Assembly (NCBI GenBank): GCA_013299045.1
Contig: JAAFJX010000009.1
Coordinates: forward strand, 62,001 to 126,000
DNA: 64,000 bases
From: Cytophagales bacterium
Lineage (GTDB): Bacteria; Bacteroidota; Bacteroidia; Cytophagales; Bernardetiaceae
Reading direction: 5' to 3'
A model generated the notes under the pieces. That model was not told the origin of the DNA. It did not search any database and worked only from the letters and a program-made list of their open reading frames with translations. Numbering within the stretch: position 1 is the first letter of the stretch; each line of letters begins with the position of its first letter. A program made the position numbers and the translations under genes. Below are positions 61,956-64,000 of this stretch, one piece after another.

Positions 61956-63767
61956 ATGTTAAGCCATTCTTTGGACTCTCTCCTGCGCTGTTATGCGGTG
62001 CTCTTCTTGTTTTTACTTTCTCAAAGTGCGGTTTGGGCGCAAAGTCAAAGTTACAGGCTTGGTATGCCTGAGCCGCATACACACTACTATGAGGTAACGA
62101 TTACCATTTCGGATTACAACAAAAACGAGGCTATTTTTGAGCTACCCGTTTGGATTCCTGGCTCCTACATGGTTCGCGAGTATGCCAAAAATGTGGAATC
62201 CGTAGTGGCTAGTAGCGGTAACAAAAGCCTGAAAGTGGAAAAATTGGCCAAAAACCGATGGAAAGTCAGTACAGAAGGACAGAAGAATTTTGACCTCAAT
62301 TACCGCGTTTATGCTTATGAACTTTCAGTACGGACAAGTTTTTTGGACGCTTCGCACGCTTACATCAACGGAACAAGCGTTTTTATGTATTTGGTTGGTA
62401 TGGCAGAAAAACCATCTAAGCTCATCATTGAGCCATTTAAGGAGTTTAAAAACATTAGCACTTCGCTCAAAGCAGACGGCTCTGATAAATGGACACGCCT
62501 TGTGCCCAACTACGATGTTCTGGCAGACTCACCAATAGAGATTGGTAACCACGATATTTTAGCGTTCAAATACAAGGGCATTCCGCATGAAATTGCGCTA
62601 TATGGGGGCGGCAACTACGACCCTAAAAAGTTGGTAAAAGATTTTGAGCGCTGCGTGGACGTTTGTACGGAGGTCTTTAAAGAAAATCCTTGCGAAAACT
62701 ATGTCTTTATTGTGCATAATACACAAAATGGTGGGGGGGGGCTAGAACATTTGAACTCTACTTCGGTGCTGATGAGCCGCCTTGGTTATGCGAATCCGGA
62801 TAGTTACAGAGGTTTTTTGGGTTTAATCATTCACGAATACTTCCACTTATGGAATGTAAAGCGCTTGCGCCCTAAAGCACTTGGCCCTTTTGACTACAAC
62901 CAAGAAAATTATACAAGTATGCTATGGGTGGCGGAAGGGATTACGAGCTACTATGACGAACTTTTGAGCATGAGAGCTGGCTATAACGACCATAACGGCT
63001 ACCTCAACACGCTTTGTGGCAGTATTGGTACCATAGAAAACCGTTTTGGAAGGCGCGTTCAGCCTGTAACGGAGTCTAGCTTTGATGCTTGGATTAAGTT
63101 TTATAGAGCTGATGAGAACTCGGCTAATGCCACAGTTTCTTATTACACTTATGGCTCAATTCTGGGAGCGCTCTTGGACTTAGAGCTTTTGGGCGCAACC
63201 AACGGCGAAAAAGGGCTTGACGAACTGATGCGAGAACTTTATTTAGAAACGTATAAAAAGCAAAATAAAGGCTATACCGATGAAGAATTTAAAGAAGCCT
63301 GCGAAAAAATGGCGGGTAAAAAAATGACAGACTTCTTCGAGCAATATGTTGGCGGAACAACCGTACCAGACTACAACCGTATTTTTGGTTATGCGGGCTT
63401 AGAGCTTAAACAAGAAACACCTAAAAATGTATCCTTGGGCTGTTCTCTGGACGATACTGGCGGCAAACTACTGGTAAAAAACGTTTATAAAGGCGGAGCA
63501 GGTTATGCCGACGGTCTTAACGTCAATGACGAGATTATAGCCGTTAATGATTTCAGAACCCTGAGCCGCGCACAACTAAGCGAAATTTTGCTGGATAAAA
63601 AAGAAAATGATGTACTCAAAATCCTTGTGGCGCGTGGTGGTGTTCTCTTGAACTTGAGCATAAAACTCAAAACAGATATAAACAAAGTATTCTTTTTTGA
63701 GAGCCTCAATAACCCCTCTGTAACACAAATGAAGATTAGAAGCCGTTGGCTTATGCAAATGCCTTGA
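61956..63767 (+). CDS. M61 family glycyl aminopeptidase-like metalloprotease with PDZ domain
   Basis: 603 residues. Signal peptide about 1-28 (ending VWAQS); an N-terminal beta domain with ELPVWIPGSYMVREYAKNVE; the zinc site HEYFHLWNVKRLRP near residue 291, followed by GITSYYDELL with the third ligand Glu before it; and a PDZ domain about 490-575 (GGKLLVKNVYKGGAGYADGL, NVNDEIIAVND). This order is that of M61 peptidases, which cleave N-terminal Gly or Ala or act on peptides in the periplasm. Length is normal. It is transcribed alone. Confidence 0.92.
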   Translation: MLSHSLDSLLRCYAVLFLFLLSQSAVWAQSQSYRLGMPEPHTHYYEVTITISDYNKNEAIFELPVWIPGSYMVREYAKNVESVVASSGNKSLKVEKLAKNRWKVSTEGQKNFDLNYRVYAYELSVRTSFLDASHAYINGTSVFMYLVGMAEKPSKLIIEPFKEFKNISTSLKADGSDKWTRLVPNYDVLADSPIEIGNHDILAFKYKGIPHEIALYGGGNYDPKKLVKDFERCVDVCTEVFKENPCENYVFIVHNTQNGGGGLEHLNSTSVLMSRLGYANPDSYRGFLGLIIHEYFHLWNVKRLRPKALGPFDYNQENYTSMLWVAEGITSYYDELLSMRAGYNDHNGYLNTLCGSIGTIENRFGRRVQPVTESSFDAWIKFYRADENSANATVSYYTYGSILGALLDLELLGATNGEKGLDELMRELYLETYKKQNKGYTDEEFKEACEKMAGKKMTDFFEQYVGGTTVPDYNRIFGYAGLELKQETPKNVSLGCSLDDTGGKLLVKNVYKGGAGYADGLNVNDEIIAVNDFRTLSRAQLSEILLDKKENDVLKILVARGGVLLNLSIKLKTDINKVFFFESLNNPSVTQMKIRSRWLMQMP

Positions 63768-63803
63768 TACCCCTTTGGGACAGTAGGTAGTGAATCGAGC
63801 AAA

Positions 63804-63845
63804 CAAGCACGTGGGAAGCAAAACAATACTCATCTCACGTGCTTG
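63804..63845. terminator. Hairpin between convergent genes
   Basis: CAAGCACGTG (63804-63813) and CACGTGCTTG (63836-63845), a perfect 10-bp stem with a 22-base loop. There is no long T run on either side, so it is only a possible terminator for the M61 gene and the gene ending at 63849. Confidence 0.45.
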
Positions 63846-63848
63846 CGC

Positions 63849-64000
63849 TTACTGCCAGTCTTCAGCGAGCCGTTTTTTATAGATATGAAACTCTGTCCAA
63901 ATGCTATCCAAAATATCTTTTGCAGGCTCTATACGTTGAATACTTGCAGCTACTTGGCCTATTTCTAGTTCTCCTTCCTCCCAGTTTCCTTCAAAAATAC
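63849..64000 (-). CDS. Nitronate monooxygenase / FabK-like protein, C-terminal end only
   Basis: About 50 residues, the end of a minus-strand gene that starts beyond the window. The visible part reads IFEGNWEEGELEIGQVAASI followed by EPAKDILDSIWTEF. This matches the conserved C-terminus of 2-nitropropane dioxygenase/nitronate monooxygenase proteins (G-x-x-E-x-GELEIGQVAxxI...P). The flavin-binding part is not in view. No other family is a better match for such a tail, but the assignment rests on 50 residues. Confidence 0.7.
   Translation of the reverse strand, partial: IFEGNWEEGELEIGQVAASIQRIEPAKDILDSIWTEFHIYKKRLAEDWQ

Overview
The window is chromosomal DNA of a member of the Bacteroidota, most likely a Cytophagales-type gliding/marine or soil bacterium. 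The evidence is the gene content: GLPGLI and DUF1573 proteins, TonB-receptor-type barrels with carboxypeptidase-like regulatory domains, T9SS C-terminal sorting domains, a CrtI-family carotenoid desaturase, a short CarB without the MGS domain, a CcmF-type haem lyase, and promoters of the Bacteroidota form TTTG-N18-21-TAnnTTTG. Genus and species cannot be fixed from the sequence alone.

Layout. 1-8.3 kb: TPR protein (cut by the window edge), lipoproteins, DUF1573 protein, acyl desaturase, Rieske lipoprotein and a large TPR-CHAT caspase-like protein. 8.9-21.2 kb: carotenoid desaturase, RsbW-type anti-sigma kinase, type I asparaginase, SRPBCC and HD proteins, a giant propeller-GAF-SpoIIE phosphatase, lptB, a CPBP protease and an ECF sigma operon (sigma factor, membrane protein, Spy/CpxP-like periplasmic protein). 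21.7-26.6 kb: an AT-rich accessory island whose genes are separated by about 130-bp imperfect palindromes with the layout of integron attC sites. No integrase is present, so it resembles a CALIN, and both sides carry a copy of repeat A. 26.9-44.2 kb: carB, an outer-membrane barrel gene next to its frameshifted paralogue, atpG, tmRNA, rpsL-rpsG, ccmF, universal stress protein plus antiporter, a BatA-like VWA protein and a UDP-glucuronate decarboxylase. 44.5-64 kb: class III aminotransferase, tRNA-Cys, SSS symporter, a 1370-aa propeller protein, a haem/copper-type secreted T9SS protein, a small secreted repeat protein followed by GLPGLI and TonB-type receptor genes, pirin, an M61 peptidase and the end of a nitronate monooxygenase gene.

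The most distinctive feature is a set of dispersed non-autonomous repeats. Family A (nine copies or fragments, up to about 470 bp) has termini TAGTCGTCCCTTAAA and behaves like a TA-targeting MITE. In three genes (carB, the UDP-glucuronate decarboxylase, pirin) the terminal TAG of an A copy is exactly the stop codon. Family B (three copies, about 440-550 bp, with a variable 11-bp tandem repeat and a REP-like palindromic block) sits inside two of the A copies. A third, 161-bp AT-rich element (C) cuts another A copy. The array of integron-like cassettes, the stop codons supplied by A, and the small secreted protein/GLPGLI/receptor module are the parts most worth following up. No CRISPR array, phage, or complete insertion sequence with a transposase was seen.
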